NCBI GenBank assembly: GCA_019055375.1
Contig: JAHQIW010000873.1
Location: 1-64,000, forward strand
Reading direction: 5' to 3'
DNA: 64,000 bases
Source: Parelaphostrongylus tenuis
Taxonomy: Eukaryota > Nematoda > Chromadorea > Rhabditida > Metastrongylidae
Below the pieces are notes generated by a model. The model searched no databases and was not told the origin of the DNA. It saw only the letters and a list, made by a program, of their open reading frames with translations. Below are positions 12,570-24,215 of the stretch, piece by piece; the first letter of the stretch is position 1, and the number at the start of each line of letters is the position of its first letter. Made by a program: the position numbers and the translations under genes.

Positions 12570-15500
12570 TCACTCATTTGCCTCATCAGAAGCGCCGTCA
12601 TTCTCTTCTGACTCGAAAACCAAGAAATTAAGGAACTTTTTATGAAGAATCTCCTCTCCCTGTTCATTCCACTCGTTTCGGGATACGAAGAGCTTGTCGT
12701 CCTCGAGCATATCTCCAGTAAAAGCCGATGATGCACAAGACCATGCATGGGTGATTGGATTTGTAACGTCCGCCAGAGCGACACACCAGTCCGCGTCCAG
12801 ACACGAGCGCAAATCCGATATACTTCAATGGGAAGAAAATTATTCGAAAAATGGTTCAATGGGGTTAGAACGACAAAGGAAAAAAAGTATTACAATCGCT
12901 CTCGAAATCCAGGAAACAGCGTGCATCCGCCAACAAGAGAAATGTTCTGCACAAGCGCTGGACGTAGATTCACTGGGCATCGTAACAGCGACTCTACAAC
13001 GGCCTCAACCACTCCCATTTGGTTTAGGCCAATATCCGATGGGCTATAAAGCTAGAGCTGTAAGATAGCATAGAGCACAACAGAAAGAAAACCAATAATA
13101 CGAACAAAATTATACTGAGAAAACCAACTGGAACATAATTTCAGGTAATGCAAAGCGTTCTCTATTCAAAAGGATGGCTTGTGGAGAATTTTCCGACTGC
13201 GTAGATTTCCCTGCTTTAGACGGTTCCCTCAAGTACCCTCGAAACAGATGGCAAAAGTCAGGCAAAACGTATTCCCGACGAATAGTATTACGTTCATCAC
13301 GATACCTTAAAAAACGTGATCGAACAGATTATTCGAGGGTAGTTAACAGATAACAGTATATAAGACTAAGAGTATAAGAAGTATATATATTTTTGTAGAA
13401 ATCTGTCTCAGTGACTGTTTTTGAACCTCACTACAAACAATCAATATAGTCTATGAGAATGTTTAAAGCCTTGCCGAGATTGTTACGCCAGAGCCATAGT
13501 GGGCTGTAGCAGGAATGGTGAGACGTTGTTGATGGTGATAGCATATGATACTGTGTTATCATACTAGTCGCTGCTGTACAGTAGGGTTTAACGTGGGGCG
13601 TGGATCACTGATGAAGCGGGCGACACCGCCGAAACATATGCATGGCTCTAACTAACAACCTCGTTGAGGCTCTAAACATTCTTACAGACTATCATCCTGA
13701 TTTGAAAGATGCACTACGACTCTATGCAATCTCTGCACGGTTAACATCCACCTCAACAACTCAGTAGAAAATACAAAAAGCGGTATGTATATTAGAGGCT
13801 GCTTTGCGCTTCAAGCGATTGAAATCTAAGCTTGCGATTACTTCTATTGAGATACTGGAGGTATCTGGCCGACTGATTTGAACAAGCTGATCCTTTCAGG
13901 CTCCAGAGAAGGCGAAACCGTCAAAACATCAGTTCAAATCAACTTTATTATGAAAACGTCTCGTTTCGCTCAGGAAGAAAAGCAAGGACATATTCGATGA
14001 AATCACTATCGTGCAACACTGTATTTGAAGCTGCTAAAATAATAGTGAGAAAGATAAAAAAAACCTATTTCTTTACCATATTGAATTCCGCTCTTTTCCT
14101 AGCAATAATCGTCTTTCAAATTTGAATGCTCGCTCAATGGGCGACATCTCACAAAGTACCGATTTTGAAGAACATCAGCGAAATTTCGAAATCAAATGAA
14201 AAAAAAAAACGGTTTCCTCATCCTCTCAAATTCCTGTCGCTTCTCAGTTAGCATCGTGTTCTTCGTTAGAACGTTAAAATGGGAAACTCTTACAAAAAGG
14301 CCTATTCTAAATAAAATCCAGAGTTACAGAAGAACAGTGAGTAAGTCCTTCAGCTTATCGAACTTCTAAAAAACAAGAAAAAAGCAATATTGACAATACA
14401 TCACCGAGACGTAGTTGACGAATGTTTAATCTTTGAAATGAAGAGTTTTTGTGCCACAAAAACATAGGAATTGGTACAGAAAACATGGAGTATCAGATTG
14501 AAAAAAGAAACCTGAAGAATTTCCGAAAACCGCAAGGAATAATCTAATCAAATAACAAAATTCACGTGTCGCCTTCGCCAAAGAGGTAAAGATTGGCGTG
14601 GCGTCGTCAAATAGAATCTCTGCGAAGCTCAGATATGATATGCGACCAAGACGAAGACGACAAATTCACCTCGCAATCTTCATGTCGTTCTTGAAATCTA
14701 GGGAGACAAAGCACGAGTCCTCTTTACATTGATTGATTATATATGTTTCTTCCATGACGTTCAGATGACGATAGCTTAACCACTCTTTCAGTTGATTCGT
14801 CAACACCTTCCCACCGACATCGATGCTGAAATGTTTTGATTAAACGAATCACCGGGAGAAAGGGAAAGAGACAGACAGAAAGAGAAAGAAAGAAAGAGAG
14901 AGAGAGCAACCTTTCAAAGCAAGCAAGCCTGTCTATTTACCGTACTATTCCCTGCTGAACTGCCTTTCCGTCAAGAAATGGAGCCACAGTGACCGACGAG
15001 AATCCACAATCGACAACCAAAACACAACGAATATTCCGACATGAACTCTCCAACGCAATGAACCCTGCGGCTGGAAAAAAATTTACAAAGTATACGGATT
15101 TGAGACCAGGTAGAGCAGTGGTTAGTGCTTCAGTGTACCAGTAAACAAGGAGGCAAGCAAAGAGTTAGTTCAATCCCCTTCCCCACTCTCTTGCAGTGGA
15201 TCAGTTGAACATCTCAATTAACGCTTCAGCTGGTTACCTCGGGGACGGCAAGGAAATTCTCATCGTTATTGGGGATATTGAATTGTTTCAATACCTATCT
15301 AAGAGGGATAATAAAAAAAGAGTGATAGGAGAGAGATGACCTCGCTAGGTGTGTGGCAGCTCGCGCCCCGGTAGGAGTGAAACGTAGATCCAACTTCCGT
15401 GTGGGTTCGAAAGTTTTGCATATGACTCAGCGTCGTTGAGTAAATTCATCTATTCAGTGTTCCTAATAAAATATCACTAATGTCTGAACTAATCGTCAGA

Positions 15501-16108
15501 AAAAAGGACCTAAGCAAATACCAAATGACAGGATTAGAGGACTTGGAGCAGAGGACTTATTGATGCTCGGTGCAGTTTGATACGGGATTAATTACCAAGC
15601 ACGAACATCCGGCCGTCCGAACGAACTTTCTATAGAACACCCCAGCCTGGCTACTTTCGAGGTTGCCAGACTGCTCATCCAGTATTCAACGGCGTTCGAG
15701 AAGAAAAAAAATCCTGAATCGAGCGATAAAAGCGAGGAGACGAACAGAATGCTAGAAGTACCAAACCAGTACAGCGAAAAAAAAAAGCTGTGATACGAAC
15801 CAGATTAGGCGATAAAGTGTGGTTCGTTAGAATTGAAACATTAAGAACAGTGCGTCTCAAGGATTGAATCAACTATTCGAGGTTTTCAGTAACTTTTCTT
15901 TTGAAAATCATCGACATTTTTGACTAGATTTTCATCCTTAAAAACATAACAATACATCCAAAAAACTGGAAGAAAGTCAAAAATGGCAAGATAAAGGTCT
16001 GACAGAATGTTCTAAGCTTTTCAGAAGTCTGATATGGCATCTCAAAAGATATACATATATTAACATATACATGTGCAATGTATGCATGTATATATGCATT
16101 TATATAAG

Positions 16109-16140
<32 letters not shown>

Positions 16141-18675
16141 TCTCGCACACCTCATCAGCACCATATGTCCTACGGCTCACCCCTACTACTTTGAGCAGTC
16201 GGCGATCAAGAGGTCCATCCCAAACAGAGACTGATTTTCAAGAAGAATAAACTCATTGCTGGTCTTATTTTGAGTAAACCTTGAATGTATTCCACAATGC
16301 CCTTGGCTGAAAGCAACTGCTCATAAGTCACATCGTCTTTCTGGAGCATTTCGCTGGCCCTCAATTGCATGAGGATCACGAAGAACGTCACACTTTCACC
16401 ATAATACCCTTCCAAATGTCTATTTTTGCAGCCTGTGCCGGCTTGCTGGGCCTTGCAATGGAACAAGCACACCCTTACCTGGCGGTTTCCAAGTTCGTGA
16501 TGTCGAACGTTCCCACTTCAGAAGGCAGGTTAGAGAAGGGCTTCCTACTTATTGCAATTCATCATCCAGGAACGCTCCCACGATAATGATCAGTGGACAA
16601 TTTCAAAGATTATATTCAATATCGTTGAGCGATATGCAAAAGTTTGAGCTCCAGACGGAAATCGAACCCGCATCTCACGCTTTCCGGGGCTAGCTACTTG
16701 CACCAGCAAGCCTACCGCTTTGTAGACACTCATTATGCGATACAATGTCAAGGCAAACCTTACCAGGCCTAACCACTGACGATTGGTTGTTTAAAGATCG
16801 ATACCTTGTGTCGCAGAATGCGTGGCAGTAGAACAGGAGTCTCGACAACACAACTGATTATCGCGCGCCACTCAAAAGTGGTGAGATGCGCGTTCGATTC
16901 CCAACTAGGATTCGGAATTTTGCAAATCACTCAGCATTACTGAACATATAAGAGCTCTCGGCGTTGATCAATCTCTTCGGGATGCGCCATATATTCATCT
17001 TCAATTTTAAACTTTGCTTAAGGTAATCTGATGCACATCTGGCCTTTATATGACTCAAGGTGGCTTACTGCCGCATCGAGTCAGTGTTACTTGTCCCCCC
17101 AGACAAGTCTGGGACAAATCCGGTACCAACTTATCTACCCGGAGGGATGGATGGCTTGGCGAACCACAAGCGCAAGATCGCAATGTCGACCTTGCGTGCA
17201 ACGCAGATCACCTCCAACCACTGCATCAAGTATTAACATGTGAAAGGTTGCAGAGATAAAAATGAAGAGCAGTCTTAGGTTTCCACAGGACTGGACAACT
17301 CTTCTTAGTAGATCGCAATTAACGCCTTAAGCTCCATACGGTACGTCTCGAACCGAGCCGCGCGACGTCAAATCACACTCAGCTATGTGGTGGCAGCGTC
17401 GCGTCTCGTGTGAAGGCAAGAAGACGGCCAAACATGCACGCACAGATATGCAGATATCGCCTACTTGCGACTACTCCACAAGCGACGGCGCGACGGCGCG
17501 ACGTCGCCTGCCTATCAACGGTGGTCCTCGAAGGGTTGACGCGGAGGTGATGGATCACCTGACTTGGCTTGAAACCAAAGAAGCATTAGTGAATTGAAAC
17601 ATAAGAAGTATACCAACCTGAAGCTTTGAATACCGAATGAAAGTTATACTGTTCGAATAGCACCTCGGCACTAACGTCTTCAATCGCTGGTATGAGATAA
17701 TTCGGATCCGTCAGTACTATTCGAGAGTCATCTGTAGAGTAGGACTCGAACACATGCTCCCAAATCTGCTCCTCAACGTCGGGATTAACTAGAACGAAAA
17801 ATTTAATGGCACTGAAAAGAGTACTGAGAAGACACTTATATGTGATAAAACTCACCTAAATAACCCCTCTCGAATGGGAGTACATAGAATAGACCCGTCT
17901 TGTCGCTACACTCCAACTGTTCATCGGCAACAAATTCGCGTTTTCGATCTGCTTTTGCCTTGACAATACAGTTTGGTATGAGCCTGAAGAAATAAATAAG
18001 GCTGGAAATATTGTAACTCCATATTTCTACTGCTTCTTAGGAGTGTTATGCAGCTACAATGAGAGTACCCTTTCAGGACCGTGGACCCGCGACTGTGCAT
18101 TTCTGACCGGAACCTCTGAGCAGTCTGCTCCACCTCCTCCTAACCCCCAGCGTGCCACTGTTGAACGCAGCACGCCGAGGGTTATAGATGTAGAAGAGGT
18201 GAAGCACTGCCTAGAGGTTCCGGTCAAAAATGCACAGGTCGCGGGTCCACGATCCCGAGAGGGTCACTGATTTTTAGCAGTGAAACGTTGAGTCGTAAAT
18301 AGATTATACAGACTCAATTGCTGTCAGCCCAATTGCTTTTCATGCCGATATGTGCTTACCACATCAACCCGTTAGCGACTGCTTGCTAGCAGCTTCGATA
18401 GTTCGAACAGATGGAAGCGTGGTAGCAAAACGGTGACCTTGGTGCCTCGATGGTTCAGTGGTTTCATGCGCCACATGAATAGGTATTACTCGAGTTCAAT
18501 TCCCGCCTGATGGTCCAATGTTTTACAAACCACTCAGCATTTTTAAAAATGACGCCATGAGAAATCTTCGTGAAGATGTGTTAAGAATGTGGTACCTCGG
18601 CTCGATATCACGGCTTGTTCCAATTTTCATTGTATATCCACCATTGTCGAGAATCACTGTTTCTCGTGACGTCAT
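12570..18675 (-). CDS. arp-6: Actin-related protein 6 (ARP6), 414 residues, 8 exons
   Basis: ARP6 is the actin-fold subunit of the SWR1/SRCAP remodeller that deposits H2A.Z in nuclear chromatin. Exons on the minus strand are 18675-18596, 17983-17856, 17788-17618, 15070-14941, 14825-14670, 13305-13129, 13043-12894 and 12822-12570. All phases agree and the 1245-nt CDS has no internal stop. The N-terminus carries the actin-family phosphate loop ([13 protein letters not shown]). ARP6-type blocks follow: [84 protein letters not shown] and NPITHAW. The human protein is 396 residues, so the length is normal; the tail is acidic. The start follows an AG acceptor (GACTTTGTCAG) at 18678-18677, suggesting trans-splicing. 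Introns 1 and 3 hold tRNA-like elements and a SINE B copy. The C1orf50 homologue lies 1 kb upstream on the same strand. Confidence 0.93.
14868..14907. repeat. Purine-rich (GA)n microsatellite
   Basis: GAAAGAGA-type repeats within ARP6 intron 4. A simple low-complexity tract. Confidence 0.7.
15340..15480 (+). repeat. tRNA-like arm (single) in ARP6 intron 3
   Basis: Contains a degenerate A-box-like stretch, the family motif GTAGGAGTGAAACGTAGATCC, and an outer end matching TTTTGCATATGACTCAGC, as in the paired tRNA-like elements. Another weak tRNA-like piece (AGAGCAGTGGTTAGTGCTTC) lies at 15110-15240. Confidence 0.5.
16108..16141. repeat. (AT)n microsatellite
   Basis: About 34 bp of alternating AT in ARP6 intron 3. 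A similar tract lies at 58498-58525. Confidence 0.85.
16605..16950. repeat. Paired inverted tRNA-like element, copy 1
   Basis: The left arm reads as a tRNA-like unit on the minus strand (outer end GTTGAGCGATATGCAAAA, then the B-box complement GAAATCGAACCCGC). The right arm reads on the plus strand (GCGTTCGATTCCC, then TTTTGCAAATCACTCAGC). The two outer ends are inverted repeats. It sits in ARP6 intron 3, directly before a SINE B copy. Confidence 0.65.
16951..17240 (-). repeat. SINE family B copy 1
   Basis: On the minus strand this shows the family head (AACCACTGCATCAAG complement at the right), a body including GACTCGGTACC-type blocks, and the conserved 3' end GGGATGCGCC...GGCGTTGATCAATC at the left (reverse-complement sense). 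It is most like the copy at 27591-27870. Confidence 0.65.
18271..18560. repeat. tRNA-like element in ARP6 intron 1
   Basis: The left end is TTTTTAGCAGTGAAACGTTGAG. A plus-strand tRNA-like arm follows at about 18440-18530 (TGGTTCAGTGGTTTCATGCG, then GAGTTCAATTCCCGCC), and the outer end is AACCACTCAGCATTTTT. The left arm has been lost. Confidence 0.6.
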
Positions 18676-19149
18676 TCTGACAAAGTCGGTTCACCTTCTT
18701 CTTAAGAAATAAGGAAAACAGGTATAAGAATGACTTGAATAAATAGATTACGGAAGTATCAACAGTGTTCGCAAAGAACTGATGACAGAAACTCTTTATT
18801 TCAAGCCAAAACTTGACCTGCAATTTTATAGCGATTACAGCGCCGATATAGAAGAAATCTCTGAGATGAAAAGACTCGGAAAAGAAGGTCTATTCCTAAA
18901 TGTGACTGGTGGATATCTATGCACATCTATCTACAACGAGCAGCAAAAAAAACTTGAAAAAAAAACTATGCTGAGGTACGTCATAATCCGAAACCTCATG
19001 TGAGCAGTTGACGTAAGCCCCGCTGAAAATAATCAAGGGTTCAAATCCCACCTGAGGTGCCCCGAGTTTTTCTTTTATCTTAGTATCCTCGTGGTTCTAT
19101 TTCCATCTTTCCCTGCCGTGAAAAACAACAAAAATCAAATAGAAGCTGG

Positions 19150-19515
19150 ACAACATTGAAAAGTATACATCCGATAATGTTGAGTGATATGCAAAATTCT
19201 GAACCTCAAACAAGAATCGAACCCGCATCTGACCCTTCGGGGGGGGGGGGGGGCGTGCTACCCAAATTATTGCACTATCGAGGCTGTTTTTCTATTATCA
19301 CTCCTTTTGCAACACAAGGTATCGATCTGTCAACAACGACCGTCAACGGTCCAGAAAAAGTGATAGCAGACCAGAAGCCTTCGTAATGCAGTTGGTTAGC
19401 AGCGCTCCTGGAAAGGATGAAATGCAGATTCGATTTCCGCCTGAGGTTCAAAGATTTGCACATCGCAGTCTAAAATATATAGTATATATATATACCTAAA
19501 ACATATCACTGCTAA
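19150..19515. repeat. Paired inverted tRNA-like element, copy 2, with G tract
   Basis: The left arm is on the minus strand (GTTGAGTGATATGCAAAATT, then GAATCGAACCCGCATCTGAC). The right arm is on the plus strand (AGTTGGTTAGCAGCG, then GATTCGATTTCCGCCTGAGG) and ends CATATCACTGCTAAAAG. An uninterrupted 15-G run at 19239-19253 interrupts the anticodon region of the left arm. The element lies between the C1orf50 homologue and ARP6. Confidence 0.65.
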
Positions 19516-19670
19516 AAGTGGTTAAATAAAGAACATTCACATTGAAAATTGCTTGAAGAGGATATCCACTTCATCACATCTCGGATCATCACAAATAGGC
19601 TAACGGATTACTTATCATTACAGAAAAAAAAACAAAGATTCATGACATCTACACTGCGGGACCATCTCGA

Positions 19671-22600
19671 TCATAGAATTTGCAGCTTCATGAGATTGTT
19701 AAGACTTGCAAACTTTTGATCTCTCTCAACAATTTCAGCTATAGGAGTCCAACTTCGATCCGACTCTAATCGATAGGAATTCACGTATTCCTCGCTTTTC
19801 TCCGGTTTACCCCATTCATCTGGAGCCAGCAGCGAAAAATACCTTAAAAATTATTATTGACAGTAGGTGAAATGGAAGCTCTACATTGTGATAATATTCA
19901 TCCAGGGGTACTGAGTGGTATGCTAGACATCCGACCTCGGGCGGGAGCTGAATCCACGTTCCTTTTACCGAGAGCATGTAATATCCATCGAGGTAACCGC
20001 TCAGCTATCACTGTTTGAAATGAACTATCATAGCTTTCAGCAACCAGCCATCAATGTGTCCGGTCTGGTAACACATATGCGATAGTTTACATCGAGAAAA
20101 GAATGGTAGCAGAGCTGTGGCCTCGGTGGTAGCTCGTGATTCCGGTATGGGTAGAACGCAGGTTCAACTCTTGCGCCTGGAGTTTAATGTTTTCAGTGTT
20201 ACTCAACATTTTTAGATGTAGATTTCTGCCATCATATCACTGTTGAAAAGCGACAAAACAATGAATTGAATAAATTTCACTTTGCGTCTCTGAATGAAGA
20301 GGTCTAACAGCACCTGTATCCGTCCTTTCTTTGATATAGATGATATATCCGACCAGGGTATTTCTGCATATTACAAGCCACACTGTGCAGATCTTCATCT
20401 CTTTTTGCTTCTTCTAGTACTCGAACGGCAGCCTACAAAAGTACTAGCTAATACACATGTAGATATTACCATCCAACAGAGTCGTCAGAAAAAACCAACT
20501 TTACGGAGGTGCTCCATCTGCTCGGCAATACCTCGAAGGCGATCGAAAGCTCTTCCTTTAACGAGTTCACTGTAAAACAACATAAAGAGAACTTTGGTTG
20601 TAGAGAATAATTTGTACTTGGACTACTATACCGTTCGCTTCTAATGTTCTGATAAGACAACGCTCAAGCCAACATGTCATGTAATTTTTATGAGCAACAT
20701 ATAGAGCCCGATACACATGTTTCAGCCTTGACAGTACCATCAGTCGGGTAGGCCCTTCGTCTTTGGCCAATCGTCTCGCGGCCCCTACATCGCTCATATA
20801 GATTGGGCGACGACAAAAGGTTTACACGTGCCGTCAAGTGAAATGAATCACTATGCGGCAGTGTATCATCCTAAACAAGACTGACAGAACACTGGACGAA
20901 GGACAGCTACTCGAACAAGCAGGGTTCCCAAAAGGATTTAGTACCATAGACCACATCCACACGATTACAAGACTCATTGAAGTTTCACGAGAGTACAAAA
21001 ACGACCACTCTGTCTCACTTTCATCGATCTGAAGAAAGCCTTTGATTCATTGGAAACAGAAGCGGTTATAGAGGCTCTGGATAACCAGGGCGTCCGTACT
21101 CGGTACATAATGATCCTTCGTGAGTTTTATAAAGATTTCACGACCAAAATGTCTCCATTCTACAACAATATCACCATTGACGTAAGAAGAGGGGTTCGAC
21201 AAGGCGATACAATTTCGCCAAAACTATCCACCGCCACCCTACAAAATGTCATGCGAACATTAGAATGGGACGAAATGGGAGTGAAAATCGACGGTCGACA
21301 ATTAAACCATCTTCGCTTTGCTGACGATATCGTTCTCATAACACCAAACATCAGCCAAGCGGAACGAATGTTGACCGATTTCGATAACGCCTGTGGAAAG
21401 ATTGGTCTTCAACCGAATCTAACGAAAATAATGTTCATGAGGAACGGATGGGTTTCGAATGCCCCATTCACGCTCAACGGAACGACAATCTCCGAATGCT
21501 CCAGTTACGTCTATCTAGGTCGTGAAATCAACATGATGAATGACCTAGCTCCAGAGTTGAGCAAGAGAAAACGAGCGGCTTGGGGAACGTTTGAGAGCAT
21601 CGAAGATGTAGTGAAGAGGACAAAAAACATACGACTGTGTGCCCACCTTCTCGACTCGACAATTATCCCTGCCCTGACGTATGCAGCAGAAACCTGGTCG
21701 CTACGTAAGCAGAATGATCACTTGGCGTTGTTGAACGCGCAGTCGAAAGATCGATGCTAGGAGTATCCCGTATCTCGCAGATGAGAGAAAGGATCCGAAG
21801 TTCCGACCTACGTCAACGATCGAAAATTAGAGACGCCGCTCTACACGCCAGGATATCGAAAATAAGGTGGGCCGGACACGTGATGCGCTTCAACGACAAC
21901 CGATGGACGAGAGCCGTTACCGACTGGATTCCTCGGGACGTCAAGCGCTCTAAAGGAAGATCACCGACCCGTTGGTCCGATTTCTTCACGAAAGCTATAG
22001 AAGATAGTATGACGTTCAGCGAATCCCTAGAGCGAGGAGGACCCACTGGGCTACTCTTGCGGGCGATAGGAAAAAATGGAAGTGTTGATGGTGCCCGCTC
22101 GAGATATTCGACGATCAACGAAACGACAGGTGATACACGTGATACCGTTCGGGCTCTATAAGTTGCTCATAAGATACCACATAACATATTGGCTCGAAAA
22201 TAATTATCAGATATACTTGGACTGATAATACATTTCGAGGGCGTCGTGGCCGAGTAGCCGTGATGCTCATGGCGGAGCGCATGGAGCGAGCCATGCTCAA
22301 CCACCCAACACTCTCCGGCTCAACAAGAACGCCACATCCAGGCTATCCTGGAGATTGAGAGAAGACATGCTTGACCAGAATTCTACTTTACTCAAGAAGA
22401 CGAGAAACGAATCGAGTGCTAGATGTACTGTGATCCGCACAATAAAATAGAATTTAATTTGTGATTTTTCAAATAAAATTGTGATGACGGGTCGTGTAAG
22501 TAACTAACTAACTATACAAATAAATAGATAACAAGTATATATTCAAAGACACTGAATGATATACTAAACTTCCGACGAACCGGGACTTGAACCCGCATTT

Positions 22601-22911
22601 CATCCATATCGGTAAGCCCTATCACCTAATCGTCTGGGCGAAACGTAGGTTCAACAACCATCCGGACAGAATTTTGCATACCACGCAGCAATGTTAGATA
22701 AATAGTTACAACGTTTTAAGACTGTTTCAAGAGGAGTAAATTGAAAATTCTTGTAGAAAATAGTGTCATACATACCGAGCGGATACCAGTTGCTGAGCCA
22801 AGGCTACCAGATCGTCTGGGGTCGCCCTGTCACTGCTGGACTCTGAGACAACGAGACGTCTACCGTCTCCACGAGGCGCCACCAATTCCACTTCAACTTA
22901 AAACTGGCCAT
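19671..22911 (-). CDS. C1orf50/DUF2452 family protein, 4 exons
   Basis: Minus-strand exons are 22911-22776, 20569-20500, 20432-20314 and 19842-19671. The last three are in frame with each other and with the 3' part of exon 1. The product (about 165 residues) carries the blocks that define the vertebrate C1orf50 family: [68 protein letters not shown] and [12 protein letters not shown]. The function of the family is unknown. The ATG at 22911 is one base out of frame with the conserved GAAGTGGAATTG reading, so either a base is missing near TTTTAAG or the true start is in an unseen upstream exon. The 2.2 kb first intron contains an RTE fragment, a SINE A copy and a tRNA-like element. The stop is 1 kb upstream of ARP6 on the same strand. 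Confidence 0.85.
19868..20255. repeat. Paired inverted tRNA-like element, copy 3
   Basis: It has a left arm on the minus strand (GGGTACTGAGTGGTATGC, then GGGAGCTGAATCCACG) and a right arm on the plus strand (GCCTCGGTGGTAGCTCGTG, then GCAGGTTCAACTC). The right terminus, CATCATATCACTGTTGAAAA, is the inverted partner of the left terminus TTTTCAGCAATGATATGATG of the copy at 50713. It lies in intron 3 of the C1orf50 homologue. Confidence 0.7.
20655..20840 (+). repeat. Foldback family F fragment
   Basis: Positions 20700-20760 match the F-family arm (TAGAGCCCGATACACATGTTTC, then CATCAGTCGGG). The fragment abuts the 5' edge of the RTE copy that starts near 20850. Confidence 0.6.
20853..22165 (+). 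pseudogene. RTE-type non-LTR retrotransposon, 5'-truncated and frameshifted
   Basis: The segment encodes the reverse transcriptase and C-terminal region of an RTE-like element in at least three frames. An upstream part reads [16 protein letters not shown]. Then 21050-21759 holds the palm, with [12 protein letters not shown] and the catalytic block [10 protein letters not shown]. The last frame, 21754-22161, has the C-terminal segment ([28 protein letters not shown]). The endonuclease domain is absent. The frameshifts near 21040 and 21757 and the missing 5' half make it dead. It is inserted in the first intron of the C1orf50 homologue, opposite to that gene. A closely related 3' fragment sits at 39898-40585. 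Confidence 0.88.
22238..22452 (+). repeat. SINE family A copy
   Basis: The head GGGCGTCGTGGCCGAGTAGC resembles a type II tRNA, followed by AACGCCACATCCAGGCTATC and the tail GATCCGCACAATAAAAT. It begins 75 bp after the RTE copy, consistent with a SINE that borrows RTE machinery, though that is inference. Confidence 0.7.
22540..22735. repeat. Paired inverted tRNA-like element, short copy 4
   Basis: A minus-strand arm (CACTGAATGATATAC, then GGGACTTGAACCCGC) is joined closely to a plus-strand arm remnant (GAAACGTAGGTTCAAC, then ATTTTGCATACCACGCAGC). The central region is mostly deleted. Confidence 0.55.
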
Positions 22912-23289
22912 TTTCAAAAGAAAAAAGTCTCAATCTTGCGAACTACAAATGCATTTACACCACCACCTGCTCAGCTCACGCTGTCAAAAACCTATAGCTA
23001 CTAGCTGAATCCAGCCACTTCTGAGTTCTTCAACCCTTTGAGCACGACTGTTGATCGATTTTCGCAAGCTGTGCGCGAATTTTGGCAAATAATAAGGATT
23101 TTTTCGTCGCTTCGAAAGGAGAAACTTCAAGATTTTCGCATTAATTTCATACTACTTCATTACCTCCAAACGCTCGTATACTATTTGAGCATTTATAACT
23201 CTTTTGTGCGGAGAGATCTTCGAGTATGAAACGCGATTTCCACTGCGTGCCTACGGCACACTATGAAAACCACCTCAAAACCAGACTTA

Positions 23290-24215
23290 TTTTGGTTGGT
23301 TCATTGGCTTTGGCGCTACAGCAATAGACACCAAATTTACTAACCAGAAGCAATTTAAACTGCGTAATTTTGGCATGGCTCAATTGCGCATTTTCTTCCC
23401 AACATTTTGGCATACAACTTGTCCATATCATAACTTTCGTTTCGAGTGTTTTCATAAGACCACAGCTCAAATTTCAATATGCCTTGAAATCATTTTTGAG
23501 CCACGCATGTCGGTGGCCTGTCAATGAGGGCTGATTTATAGAGCCCGAAACACGTGTTTCGATCTTGCGGTCTCGTCAGTCGGGCAGTACCCTTTCTCGT
23601 CTATTTACCAGTCCTGTGTGGATATTCCAGTCCCTACACTAATTTGATCCACACAGGATTGGCAAAAAACGAGAAAGGGTATCTGCCCGACTGACGAGAT
23701 CGCATGATCGAAACACGTGTATCGGGCTCTATAATTCAGCCCTCATTGACAGACCACTGACATGCGTGGCTCAAAAAATGATTACCAGGCATATTGAAAC
23801 TTGTCCATACTTGTTTCAAAATGGAGCCGTCTCGGGAACAAACTCGCCTGCTAGTGAAGCGACGTTCAAGATTGATGGAGCTTGGAGCGATGATACGGTT
23901 GCAGAAAGGACGGCAAGGAAGTGGTTCACGAAGTTCAAAGCCGGAGTGAACAGTCTGGTGGATCAGTTTGCGTTCGGGTCGTCCACAAGAAGCTCCACTA
24001 ATCTTGCGCGCCGCTTCACTAGCATTTTCCTCTAGATGCCATTCGTGTATGATTAGGAAGCGAATTTGTGCCCAAGACAGCTCCATCCTAGAGCAAGTAT
24101 AGGCAAGTTGTATACCAAAATGTTCGCAAGAAAATGCGCAATTCAACAACACCAAAACCATGCAATTCTAATTACTTCTGAGTGATCAATTTGGTGTTGC
24201 TGTAGTGTCAAAACT
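23290..24215. repeat. Palindromic mariner relic interrupted by a foldback element
   Basis: The outer ends are related inverted repeats (GGCGCTACAGCAATAG at left; complement of CAACACCAAATTGATC at right). The left half encodes a mariner N-terminus in the forward sense (MEPSREQTRLLV, then DTVAERTARKWFTKFKAG). The right half encodes the same N-terminus on the minus strand (MELSWAQIRFLIIHEWHLE, then NASEAARKI). No catalytic core exists. A family F element (23428-23797) is inserted in the left half. The copy at 32845-33355 has the same palindromic plan. Confidence 0.75.
23428..23797. mobile_element. Family F foldback element with 12-bp target duplication
   Basis: About 150 bp at each end are inverted copies of each other: TTGAGCCACGCATGTC at left and its complement at right, plus CGAAACACGTGTTTCGATC-type and CGTCAGTCGGGCAG blocks. 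The insertion is bounded by the direct repeat AACTTGTCCATA at 23416-23427 and 23798-23809; this 12-mer occurs once in an uninterrupted mariner relic, so it is a target-site duplication. No open frame is present. Mobilisation must be in trans. Confidence 0.8.

Noticed and set aside
20853..22165. Intact RTE retrotransposon
   Set aside because: The endonuclease domain is missing and at least two frameshifts break the reverse transcriptase frame.
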